A stretch of DNA of 64,000 nucleotides. It comes from Carex sylvatica. Its lineage: Eukaryota > Streptophyta > Magnoliopsida > Poales > Cyperaceae. The translations under genes and the position numbers were made by a program. Positions 46,078 through 55,754 of the stretch are shown here, piece by piece. The notes below the pieces were generated by a model. That model worked only from the letters and a program-made list of their open reading frames with translations, was not told the origin of the DNA and made no database searches. Position 1 is the stretch's first letter. The number at the start of each line of letters is the position of its first letter. The DNA lies in NCBI GenBank assembly GCA_964058845.1, contig CAXKVR010000238.1, forward strand, positions 104,766 to 168,765. The letters run 5' to 3'.

Positions 46078-47310
46078 CCGACATTTTTATTTTTACCCAA
46101 AAAAAAAATTATTTTATTAAAAATAACCAAGATTTAAAAATAATTTTAAAAATACCCAACCCGTGGAAATTTTCCACGGGCCAGAATTTTAATTCCAACC
46201 CGTGGAATTTTTCCACGGGCCATATTTTTTTTTTACAAAAACAGAAATTTATATTTACTTTTTATTTTTTTTATGAAAATATTAGAAATGTTGGATATAT
46301 TTTTTTGAAAATAGATGTAATACAATACAATTTGATTTATTAGAAAGATTGTAACAAATAATCCGATCAATATTTTTCAGGCTGGATTTTTCGCGGCTGT
46401 AAGAAAAATTAATATATTTCATTATGTGTCCTTGTAAAAAAATAAAAATGCATGAATTCTGAGTTATTGATCCCGGTTCAAAAGTCACTTCTAGGTAATA
46501 TAGAAATTATTGTGATCCTTCTAGTACATTTAATTTATAAAAAGTTGTATCTATTTTGAGAATTTTTTTTGAATAATAATCATTAAATAACTTTAAGTTT
46601 TTTTTTTTTTTTTTTTTTTACAAAAACAGAAATTTATATTTACTTTTTATTTTTTTATGAAAATATTAGAAATGTTGGATTTTTTTTTTTGAAAATAGAT
46701 GGAATACAATACAATTTGATTTATTAGAAAGATTGTAACAAATAATCCGATCAATATTTTTCAGGCCGGATTTTTCGCGGCTGTAAGAAAAATTAATATA
46801 TTTCATTATGTGTTCTTGTAAAAAAATAAAAATGCATGAATTCTGAGTTATTGATCCCGGTTCAAAAGTCACTTCTAGGTAATATAGAAATTATTGTGAT
46901 CCTTCTAGTACATTTAATTTATAAAAAGTTGTATCTATTTTTTTTAAAAAAAACTTAAAGTTATTTAATGATTATTATTCAAAAAAAATTCTCAAAATAG
47001 ATACAACTTTTTATAAATTAAATGTACTAGAAGGATCACAATAATTTCTATATTACCTAGAAGTGACTTTTGAACCGGGATCAATAACTCAGAATTCATG
47101 TATTTTTATTTTTTTACAAGAACACATAATGAAATATATTAATTTTTCTTACAGCCGCGAAAAATCCGGCCTGAAAAATATTGATCGGATTATTTGTTAC
47201 AATCTTTCTAATAAATCAAATTGTATTGTATTACATCTATTTTCAAAAAAAAATATCCAACATTTCTAATATTTTCATAAAAAAATAAAAAGTAAATATA
47301 AATTTCTGTT

Positions 47311-47353
<43 letters not shown>

Positions 47354-47495
47354 CCCGTGGAAAAATTCCACGGGTTGGAATTAAAATTCTGGCCCGTGGA
47401 AAATTTCCACGGGTTGGGTATTTTTAAAATTATTTTTAAATCTTGATTATTTTTAATAAAATAATTTTTTTTTTGGGTAAAAATAAAAATGTCGG
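46078..47495. mobile_element. Non-autonomous Mutator-like element, 1,418 bp
   Basis: 145-bp terminal inverted repeats (46078-46222 and 47351-47495) start CCGACATTTTTA like the 11-kb MULE, but the inner modules are CCCGTGGAAATTTTCCACGGG. Exact 9-bp target duplication CTCCCAGCG (46069-46077 and 47496-47504). The interior is three copies of a segment of about 330 bp: two direct (about 46226-46605 and 46618-46950) and one inverted (about 46955-47330), so the same 68-residue meaningless ORF appears three times. Confidence 0.9.
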
Positions 47496-47504
47496 CTCCC
47501 AGCG

Positions 47505-48562
47505 CCTCAAGTTCTCTCCCTTTAAACACGGCTCATGAAAGACCACTTGCTGGACAGCCTCACGGCTCATGCTACACCATACCCACAACATCTCAAGCCT
47601 CGGGAAGAAGTGTGCACAACAACAGAGAGAAAAACGTGTCTTTTCTTGGTTCTAAATGAAATAATTTTTATGTATATTTTCATGTGACGAGTATGTTTTA
47701 AACTAAATTTTAATTTTTACACGGTTGATAACATGAAACAAATACATAATATCTAAATTTGTGACTAACGGCTGAGATTTTGATATATTTTTAATCAGTG
47801 GCTGAAATTTATAGAATCAATGGCGAAAATTTTGTCTGGTGAATAGATGATTGGATCCTAACATTTTCAATATAGTATTATAGTAGTGGTGATATATTTA
47901 ATCTTTATGTGTTTTGCTTGTTTATGTTGCTCGTTTGTTTTATGTTATTTTATTTGTGTGTATATATATATTTTCATAAGATGTTTATAATTAATGTTAT
48001 GATAAGTATCTCTTAATTTTCTTACCATAAACATACATAAATTAGTTAATATTAACATGCATTTATAAATTAAGCAATTGAACTCAATACACAGATTTAT
48101 ACAAAATTGAATTATACATATAAATTTTGAACTCGCTCAATTGAAAGCGTAAATGAATCATATATGGTTTTTGTGAGAAATTCATGTTTGGAGATTTGGA
48201 CAATACATCCATGGTTTCTAAAATATTAACAGTGTATAGAGGTGTCCAAGTATAAACGGTTCACTACAAAAAAAAAAAAAAAAATTGTACAGATAGATAT
48301 AGTTGCCTTTAGTATACAGTTTCATGATCCAAGGCTCAACAGGCCCAAAACAAATTTTAGATCAGATCGGATTAACAAATCACATCCCCCCTTGATTGCA
48401 TTTGCATTGCGCCATAAATGATTAAACCCAAGAGGTCGAACTAATTAATAAACTAAGTGTAATTAACTAACACTGACAGCCTGTTATATAATAATCATCA
48501 TTAATAAATTATACATGTGCAGCAGGCAGTACGTAAAAAAATGATCAATCATGTATCATCAC
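47505..48562. other. Intergenic, AT-rich, no gene seen
   Basis: No coding segment, RNA gene or clear repeat recognised apart from an A-run near 48270. Confidence 0.5.
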
Positions 48563-49232
48563 TAGAGGTTTGCAAATACCCCTGGCGGGCGGACCCGACC
48601 CGTACCCGCCCGTGCCCGGTACCCAGGGTACCCGTGCCCGAGCCCGGGTATGGGTCGGGTAAACGGGTAAACGGGTACGGGTAAAAAACGGGTAGGGTAC
48701 GGTTATTTGGTTCAAAACCCGAGCAAATCCGGTCCGATTTACGCCCGACCCGACCCGACTCGACCCGACTCAACCGGACCCGACCCGACTCGACCCGTAC
48801 CCGACCTGCACCCGACCTGTACCCGACCCCGTACCCGACCCGTACCCGTTAAAAAATTCAAAAAAATTCAAAAAAATTCAGAAAAATTCGAAAAAATTCA
48901 AAAAAATTCAAAAAAAATTCAAAAAAAATTCAAAAAAATTCAAAAAAATTCAAAAAAATTCAAAAAAATTCAAATTTTTTTGAAATTTCGAATTTGCCGC
49001 CTAAAAAAAAAAAAAAAAACAGAAAAACAGAAAAAAAAAAAAAAAACGGGTACCCGTGCCGGGTACCACGGGCACGGGTATAACTCGGGTAGGGTACGGG
49101 TTTTGAAAAATATACCCGAATATACCCGACCCGAGATACCCGTTTACCCGACCTACCCGTACCCGACCCAAACCCGTACCCGACCCCGGGTACGCCCGGT
49201 CCGCCCGAACCCGGTCCGAGAGCAGCCCACTA
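48563..49232 (-). mobile_element. ACCCG-rich hAT-like non-autonomous element next to the UGT91 promoter
   Basis: 670 bp with termini TAGAGGTTTGC and, in inverse, TAGTGGGCTGC, flanked by an exact 8-bp duplication ATCATCAC (48555-48562 and 49233-49240). The interior has ACCCGACCCG/ACCCGTACCC arrays around a run of ATTCAAAAAA repeats. Orientation is opposite to the copy at 45236. Confidence 0.88.
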
Positions 49233-49240
49233 ATCATCAC

Positions 49241-49247
49241 TATATAA
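49241..49247 (+). promoter_or_regulatory. Possible TATA box of the UGT91-like gene
   Basis: TATATAA lies 186 bp before the ATG and begins one base after the target duplication of the hAT-like element. It is the best TATA candidate in the short upstream region. Confidence 0.4.
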
Positions 49248-49432
49248 TTAATATTTCCTCACCGCATGGGACTGACATCACCATAACATTTAAGTAATTG
49301 ATAACAAGCAACAACTCCAACTAATCATCCCTCCCAATTTCTTTCTTTCCTCCTTTGATGGAGGAAATTGAATTATAATCAGACTGAATTCAACTCACCT
49401 TTCCCAGCAGCAACAGGCAATCTGCATTGATC

Positions 49433-50872
49433 ATGGAGGCTGACACCGACTCCCGTCCCCTTCGCCTTGTGTTGTTTCCGTGGTTGGCTTTTGGCCATAT
49501 GCACCCGTATCTCGAGCTCTCCAAATCACTGGCCACACTGGGCCACAACATCACCTTCATCTCCACCCCCAGAAACATCCGACGTCTCCCAGGCATCCCG
49601 TCCCACTTATCCTCACTCATAACCTTTGTGCCCCTGACCCTTCCCCAAGTCCATCCCTTGCCGGAGACCGCCGAAGCCACTACCGACATTCCTCAAGATC
49701 ACGTTCAGTACCTTGAGAAGGCGTTTGACGGTCTAGCTGCACCTTTCTCTGCCTTCCTCCAATCGGCCTGCTCCGACAAAAAAACAAAGCCGGATTGGGT
49801 CGTAATGGATGCACACCACCACTGGCTTCCTAAGATATCCCAAGAATTTTGTATTCCCTGCGCCTTGTTCTCTGTCCTCCCGGCTTCTTCCCTCACCTTC
49901 TTTGGACCCCGTTCAGAGAACACCCACGACTTAAGGACGGCACCCGAACATTTCACCGTGCCGCCAAGTTGGATCCCATTTCCATCCAACCTTGCATATC
50001 GTCCTCACGAGGCTCAGTGGATGTTGATGGGCAGAAAGGAAAACAAATCGGGCATTAGCCGAGCTTGGCGCATCAAAACCACCGTGATTGGAAGTGAGTT
50101 TGTATGTGTGAGAACTTGCTTTGAGCTCGAGTCCAAGTGGTTATCCATCGTTGCCGAACTTTACAAGAAAGATGTGATACCGGTGGGTCTTTTACCACCT
50201 CCTGTCGAAGATGTTATTTCGACAAGTGCGAGCAGAAGCAGAGAGCTTGAGTTTGATGTGATTGAATGGTTGGACAAACATCCCCCCAAATCTGTTCTTT
50301 ATATTGCTCTGGGAAGTGAGGCCGCTCTGAGCACCGAGCTACTCCATGAACTGGCTTTCGGGCTTGAGAAATCTGCGGTGCCTTTCCTTTGGGCACTCAG
50401 GAAGCCAGCTGGCATGAGTGGTGCCGTTAGCGACATGTTACCGCCAGGTTTTCAAGAGCATTTAAAGGAATCGGGATCCGGCCATGTTGCGTTGGGTTGG
50501 GTCCCACAAATGAGGATCTTAGCCCATGCATCAGTAGGTGGTTTCTTGACGCATTGCGGCCCTAGTTCGGTGATTGAAAGCTCGCAATTCGGTCTTCCTT
50601 TGATCATGTTGCCCTTGATTGTCGATCAAGGATTAATTGCACGGGTGTTGGAGGAAAGAGGGGTTGGTGTTGAAATTCCAAGAGATCCCGGAACTGGGAA
50701 CTTCGATCGCGAAGGGGTGGCAAGTGTTGTCCGTCGTGTCATGGTCGAAGAAGTGGGGAAGTTGATTCGACATAATGCAGAGAAGGTTCAACCCATTTTC
50801 ACAGACCAAGCTTCTCATGAGAAACACCTAAATGGTTTCATCAAGCGTCTTCAAAAGCAAACCGCGGTCTAA
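49433..50872 (+). CDS. UDP-glycosyltransferase, UGT91-like (group A), with altered PSPG box
   Basis: Intact single-exon gene; the first ATG is 49433 (MEADTDS), giving 479 residues. A TTG six bases upstream is not a start. It has FGHMHPY with likely catalytic His22, Asp126 in VVMDAHHHWLP, and a 44-residue PSPG box at 356-399 ending DQ. RVLEERGVGVEIPRD and FDREGVASVVRRVMVEE are typical of UGT91, the family of soyasaponin and flavonoid glycoside glucosyl/rhamnosyltransferases that extend a sugar chain. Oddity: PSPG position 22, almost always Trp (HCGW), is Pro377 (HCGPSS; codon CCT, three changes from TGG). All other key residues are present, so the enzyme may have changed donor handling or be impaired. 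The coding region is GC-richer than its surroundings. Confidence 0.92.
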   Translation: MEADTDSRPLRLVLFPWLAFGHMHPYLELSKSLATLGHNITFISTPRNIRRLPGIPSHLSSLITFVPLTLPQVHPLPETAEATTDIPQDHVQYLEKAFDGLAAPFSAFLQSACSDKKTKPDWVVMDAHHHWLPKISQEFCIPCALFSVLPASSLTFFGPRSENTHDLRTAPEHFTVPPSWIPFPSNLAYRPHEAQWMLMGRKENKSGISRAWRIKTTVIGSEFVCVRTCFELESKWLSIVAELYKKDVIPVGLLPPPVEDVISTSASRSRELEFDVIEWLDKHPPKSVLYIALGSEAALSTELLHELAFGLEKSAVPFLWALRKPAGMSGAVSDMLPPGFQEHLKESGSGHVALGWVPQMRILAHASVGGFLTHCGPSSVIESSQFGLPLIMLPLIVDQGLIARVLEERGVGVEIPRDPGTGNFDREGVASVVRRVMVEEVGKLIRHNAEKVQPIFTDQASHEKHLNGFIKRLQKQTAV

Positions 50873-51520
50873 TTTATGCAATTTCGATGATTAATGAGTG
50901 TTGTGACTAATAATAATGGGATTTAAATACGCCCCAATTTCATATACTGAGATTATATACAAGGTGTTTGGATGTTCTGTTCATTATTGAATTGCTATTT
51001 CTTCGATTCATATAATTTATTTTACTTTTGCACGTACTTGTGGAATTCGGTTTATAATAGAAAGTTAATAAACAAATAATAAAATTAAGATGAAATGCGA
51101 CTCATCAAGAACCAAACAAAAAAATATTGAAAGAAAAATGGAAATATTTATACACTTGAAGAAGACAACAGGGCAATATTTAAGTATCCTAATTTGGTTA
51201 TCAGATCAAAGCTTCCGAAATTTTAATTAATAACATTAAAATCAATTAAAGAAAATGACAAGTTTTAAAGCTTTGTCCGAAATTTTTATAAATAATGTAC
51301 AAAATAAATTAATTAAATAAATAAAATAACATGGATTTCAACTCATTTTTATAAATAACACTTCTACTGGATAATGCAACAGAACTACATATTATTTTAT
51401 TTAGTTCATTTATTTTGTATGTTATTTATAAAAATTTCTGACAAAGCTTTATTAGATGCAATTATAGTTTATAAATCAGAACATTTGTTCTATGTGGGAG
51501 TGAATATTCATTAGAGACCA
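50873..51520. other. Intergenic, no gene seen
   Basis: AT-rich DNA between the UGT91-like stop and the CRP copy 3 stop. AATAAATTAATTAAATAAATAA near 51305 is low complexity. Confidence 0.5.
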
Positions 51521-53215
51521 TCAACAAATGCAATGACAGACTATCTTATTTTTTTTACAAAATCCTCCTTTTGAACAACCGTTTAAGCACCAACTGTTAC
51601 AAGTTGCATTATTAACGCACTTTGTATGGCCATTCCATCGATGATGGTCGGTGCAACAATATTGACCTGAAACACCTACATAATTATTTCAAAAATATCA
51701 AGTTAATTTAGGAATAATACCAATTTACATATTTTAACAAGGTACGTTGCACACACATCATTGACTCATTTTGATCTCTCGCTATTGGTGTTTTAAATAG
51801 TGCATTATAGCAATGCAATAGCGGTGCTATATTATTTTTGGACCTTAAATGTTATGCTATGGAATAAAAATGTGTTATTTTAGTTACAAACGCTATAGCG
51901 GTAATAGTGATCCACTATTTGCGCTACATACTACGCACTATAGCTCATACTATGTTACATAGGCTTTTATTTAAAAGTTGAAATTATTTTAAGGATCAAT
52001 TTTTTTCAAAATTCAGATTGCTTTTGTTTTTAAATAAAAAAATATAGATAGTTTATGTCATGATACTTAGGTTTTTTTTTTAATAAAAAAAGATATATAG
52101 TTTATGCTATGATTCTTAGGGTATTTTGAATGGAAAATAATAAATAGTTATTTTGTGTGAAATGCCCCATTTTCAAATACCCATTTTATTGTCTTCTATA
52201 TTAAAACTAATTTCAAATTTATAAAATACCTATTTTACTCTTCATTAAAAGTATGAAATGCCCCATTGAACTCAAATTTGAATTTGAAGGGTTCCTATAC
52301 CGTCCCATCCGAGCGCATCGCAATAAAATTATTTTGTGTTTGCTTCAAGATTCGTGCTAATCTAGCCCGCACGGATCTCAAAGCAATTTTGATCCGCATG
52401 TATCGCATTAAAATCTGTGTGCATTGCTTCATTATTCATGTGTCTTGCTTCAAGATTCGTGTTGACATAGCGCGCACGGATCTTAAAGCAATTCGGACTG
52501 TAGAGGAATCTTCAAATTCGAATTAGAGTCAGATGGGCATTTTATGTCTTCTAATAAAAGGGTAAAATAGATATTTTATAAATTTAGAATGTGTTTTAAT
52601 ATAAAATACAATAAAATGGGTAAATATATGAGTTTTTAGAGTTTAGAGGGGGGAATATGTAATTTTAAAATTTAGAGGGGAATACGTAATATTGAAGTTT
52701 TTGAGGGGTATACGTGAAATTCTCCCTATTATTAGTAATATTTTGAATAACAATTTGGACTTTGTACTAGTTCAATATGAATATTCTAATTTCTTAATCA
52801 ATTTTCTATTACTTATTGCTCTATAAAAACTTTAGATAGTATTGATAATTAGTAGAAATATAAAACATAATTTTTTAAACAAAAAATACCATATATGATA
52901 CTTTTCGCTATAGCTCGCTATTCGCGATAGTTTTTTTTAGCCTTTCCACAATGACGCAATAATCGCTATTTAGAACCTTGCTCAATATAGATATAGATAA
53001 GTATATATCTATATTTAATAAGATTCACTTTTTTATTCTTTTATGAAAATAATAAAAATTATTAATTAAAGGTAGGCACAAACATGTACAATATACTGCT
53101 AGATATTGCATAAAGAAAGAAAGAAATAAAAGGTCTTACATTGTAGATCACCAGTCATACTGATTATGAGCAGCAAGCAAACACATAAATAAACAACAGA
53201 GCTTGACCAAACCAT
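51521..53215 (-). CDS. CRP copy 3: defensin-like secreted cysteine-rich peptide
   Basis: Exon 1 53215-53140 (MVWSSSVVYLCVCLLLIISM, signal peptide) and exon 2 51675-51521 join in phase to give 76 residues. All ten mature cysteines are kept: CC, KC, ATC, NSWC, LNGC, GGFC, VCHCIC. The mature part is about 75% identical to copy 2 by eye. GTAAGA donor and TATGTAG acceptor match the other copies. The intron is 1464 bp versus 279-329 bp in the paralogues because of the insertion at 51786-52980. A conserved TATA box lies at 53274-53282. Confidence 0.82.
51786..52980. mobile_element. hAT-like insertion in the CRP copy 3 intron
   Basis: Ends resemble each other in inverse (TTTTAAATAGTGCATTATAGC at the left; CTAAATAGCGATTATTGCG at the right). 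Right flank CTCAATAT (52981-52988) and left flank CTCGCTAT (51778-51785) look like a worn 8-bp duplication. CRP copies 1 and 2 show the empty site (TTGATCTCTCAATATAGA in inverse), which fixes the borders. It contains a nested foldback at 52170-52625. Confidence 0.75.
52170..52625. repeat. Foldback nested inside the hAT-like insertion
   Basis: CCCATTTTATTG..TATATTAAAAC..ATTTATAAAATACCTATTTTAC at the left is the inverse of GTAAAATAGATATTTTATAAAT..CAATAAAATGGG at the right. The centre holds a second, smaller inverted pair and GATTCGTG..GCACGGATCT motifs as in 19994-20205. Confidence 0.7.
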
Positions 53216-53273
53216 TTTTCTTTTTGTGTTAACTAAAATAAATTGGTTATTTTGCACATGCTTTTATGCATGC

Positions 53274-53282
53274 TTATAAATA
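53274..53282 (-). promoter_or_regulatory. TATA box of CRP copy 3
   Basis: TATTTATAA on the minus strand, about 60 bp before the ATG, at the same place as in the paralogues. Confidence 0.65.
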
Positions 53283-53758
53283 CTTAGATTGAGAAAACCA
53301 GAAAAGTAAAAAGAGGTTACTGCGGAGAGGCAGAAATACATTTTACTATTTTGATCATTTTCTCGGTTGTTTTCTTGCTAAATTATTTGACTTCCTTCCA
53401 TATTACAACTTAATTTTCTGTTTTACAAAATTTTAATGGTTCGAAATATATCAAAATTTACCAACAATCGATCTTATATGCTTGAATTCCAAATTATCTA
53501 CTAAAATTTGCATCCAACCTTGTTTGATTTACATCCACATGTTCAGTACTTCTTGAATTTTTTTTTTTTTTTTGTTATAACTATAATAAGAAATCAACAC
53601 AATATTTAAGTATAGCCATATAATTTGTTTTTGTTGGCAACAAACAATTCAACATGGTAGAAAAAGAGGGTTTCATTGTCATAATTTATTTGTGACATAC
53701 AATATTATTTGTGTCATGATTTTATGTAAAATTAAACTAATTAGTTATTACAATGGTT

Positions 53759-53984
53759 CAACTCTCCAGATTTGGGAACCCCCTTCTGATACCTCCTCTT
53801 CTTCTACTGAGTAGGGTCGAGATGGATGCCACACAATAGATTATATTTTTATGTTTTGCTTTGATGTAGTCTGTTATCTTGTATGTTTTGCTTTTTGGTG
53901 AAAACAGTACTGCTGGTTCTGGTATGTTTTGTAATTCCAAAGTTTCTGAAATGAAACGGGCGACAGCCTTTTATCCAAAAAAAA
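53759..53984 (+). mobile_element. 5'-truncated LINE 3' end with target duplication
   Basis: 226 bp ending TTTCTGAAATGAAACGGGCG..TTTTATCC and A8, the usual plant LINE 3' end. Flanked by an exact 11-bp duplication TTACAATGGTT (53748-53758 and 53985-53995). The paralogous region near CRP copy 4 (about 60969) has a single TTACAATGGTT followed directly by the downstream sequence: an empty site. Confidence 0.85.
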
Positions 53985-54003
53985 TTACAATGGTTGAAAA
54001 TAG

Positions 54004-54213
54004 AGATTCAAATCAGCTGAAATCCAAATGCATGAACAGTAACTCTGAAATTTATGGAATTTCAAATCTAACCGTCCAACTTTTTTGTGCACACATCTCG
54101 GAACAGCTGATTTTTTCTGTGCACGCATCTCATAACAGATCAACGGTTAGATTTGAAATTTCAGAAATTTTAGAGTTACTGCATCTAAAATTTCAACTGA
54201 TTTGAATCCTCAA
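54004..54213. repeat. Foldback MITE with target duplication
   Basis: AGATTCAAATCAGCTGAAATCC at the left pairs with the inverse of the right arm (AAATTTCAACTGATTTGAATC), and AAATTTCAAATCTAACCGT pairs as well. AAAATAG occurs on both sides. The CRP copy 4 region (AAAACAAGGCATTGTTC) lacks the element. Confidence 0.75.
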
Positions 54214-54388
54214 AATAGGACATTGTTCTTTTTGAAACAAAACACCTAAACGAAATCCATCACAGAAAGAAAACCAACCAAAATAGGGCATTGTTCTTTG
54301 TGAATCCCCGTCTAACAAGGATTCACAGACATCGATATATATATATATCCTCCCTTGTAAAAGAAAACCAAACAAAATAGAAAAAGAA

Positions 54389-55750
54389 TCAGTCATTATT
54401 TTTCTGTTCTTGGGTCCCACAGAAAGCCTTCAGAGGGTTCTTAGCTCTACATCCTTCGGGGCTGTACTTGAACTCCATGTATTTTTCAACATCGCACGGA
54501 TGGAATTACAAAGGATTCGATGATTTTCATCTACAATCCCTTTTGAGGGCTGGATTTGGTAACCTTCTTTAGGATATGAGACGACAAGAACAGAATATCT
54601 CTTCTGATTGACTGATACACAGTGGACGGGTGCAGGAAATCGACCATTTGTCAGAACCTGGCAATAGCATTCAGCAAGTTTATGCAAATAATAATTTTTT
54701 AGTTTCATGACATGGACAGAACTACTGATAAAGTAACCTGTAAAGTCATGATAAGAGAATAAAGAATTGAAATTAAAGAATTGAAATTAATCATATCTAA
54801 TTTTCAGTTCGGGTCCGCCCAAATGCCTTAACCCGATCAATTATTTTAACCATTGGATTACATCTAGCACGAATCCTGAAGCAATACCATCCTTTGATCT
54901 TTGAAAACATTGGAAATTGGAAAGTTAACTCCATTTAATAAAAATTACGGGTCCACAGACCTCTCCCTCTCTTCGTTCTTCTTCTCTGTTTCGCGCAAGG
55001 AGGCAAAGCCTCCCTCTCCCTCCCAATTTCCTGCACCGCCTACGAGAATCGGACAAAACTCGGCTGACTTGGCACTGTTCATCCGAGTTTTTCTGAGAAA
55101 CTCGCACAGGCGCGAGAATCGGGTAAAACTCGGCTCGATCCGGTTCGATTCTGAGTTGAATCGGCCGAGTTGACTCGGAATCGGCCGATTTCCGGAACCA
55201 GGGTAAAAGCCTTGTCCTCGAAAGTCATATTTTGAGCAAACTTTGAGTCTTGCATATTAACATTATATATATAATTAATCTTTATTCCTTCAACTATTCT
55301 GAAATAATGCTAATACAAGTAAAAGGTGTTCGAATCTTATCTTTATGTACCGACTTTTAATTTTCAAAACAAAGAAAAAGAACTCACAAACATATATATA
55401 TATGTTCTCACCGTCATTGCTTCACCAATTATAACAGTGAAAGTGTCTGGGGAAGGAACTACTGGGATTCATTCTCCATTTTTTGTGTGAACTTCCAATC
55501 CTTCAACACCATTTTGGCGAATAATATTTATCAAATTTGTGTCGCGGTGAGCAGGCAAAGAAACTTTAGCCTCCTCTATTGGAAGACCACCATAGTCAGC
55601 GAAGCGCACTCTATAAGTTAATGATTCAAAGTGAGAGTTGCAGTATTTTTCAATGCCCAGGCTCTGGAATATCATCCTCTCAATAATTTGTTCCAGAATG
55701 AAGACATTTTGAGCAAATGCTTTTAACTGTGTTGCTGGCACAAATGCGAG
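54389..55750 (-). pseudogene. AOP-like 2-oxoglutarate/Fe(II) dioxygenase, broken
   Basis: The upstream exon (about 55750-55412) encodes FAQNVFILEQIIERMIF, GIEKYCNSHFESL and HRDTNLINIIRQN (first Fe ligands His-x-Asp), ending GEAMT before a GTGAGA donor. The downstream exon (54657-54389) encodes VLTNGRFPAPVH (distal His), QKRYSVL (RxS for 2-oxoglutarate), PKEGYQI and KAFCGTQEQ. Damage: TGA in place of the expected Trp after HTKNGE (about 55471), and a frameshift after the DENH segment. The first exon with the N-terminal half is absent; a TATTTTTTACGACG-type repeat adjoins at 55755-55860. Relatives (AOP1, GSL-OH) act in specialised metabolism; the substrate here is unknown. Confidence 0.82.
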
Positions 55751-55754
55751 AGTA

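Noticed and set aside
46282..47269. Three copies of the same 68-residue ORF as a small gene family
   Set aside because: They are copies of a transposon interior segment, AT-rich, without start context or domain, within TIRs and a 9-bp duplication.
45236..49232. ACCCG/GGGTA arrays as internal telomeric repeats
   Set aside because: The unit is not TTTAGGG and the blocks have fixed hAT-like ends with 8-bp duplications.
49427..49432. UGT91 start at position 49427
   Set aside because: That codon is TTG; the first ATG in frame is 49433, and plant initiation at TTG is not expected.
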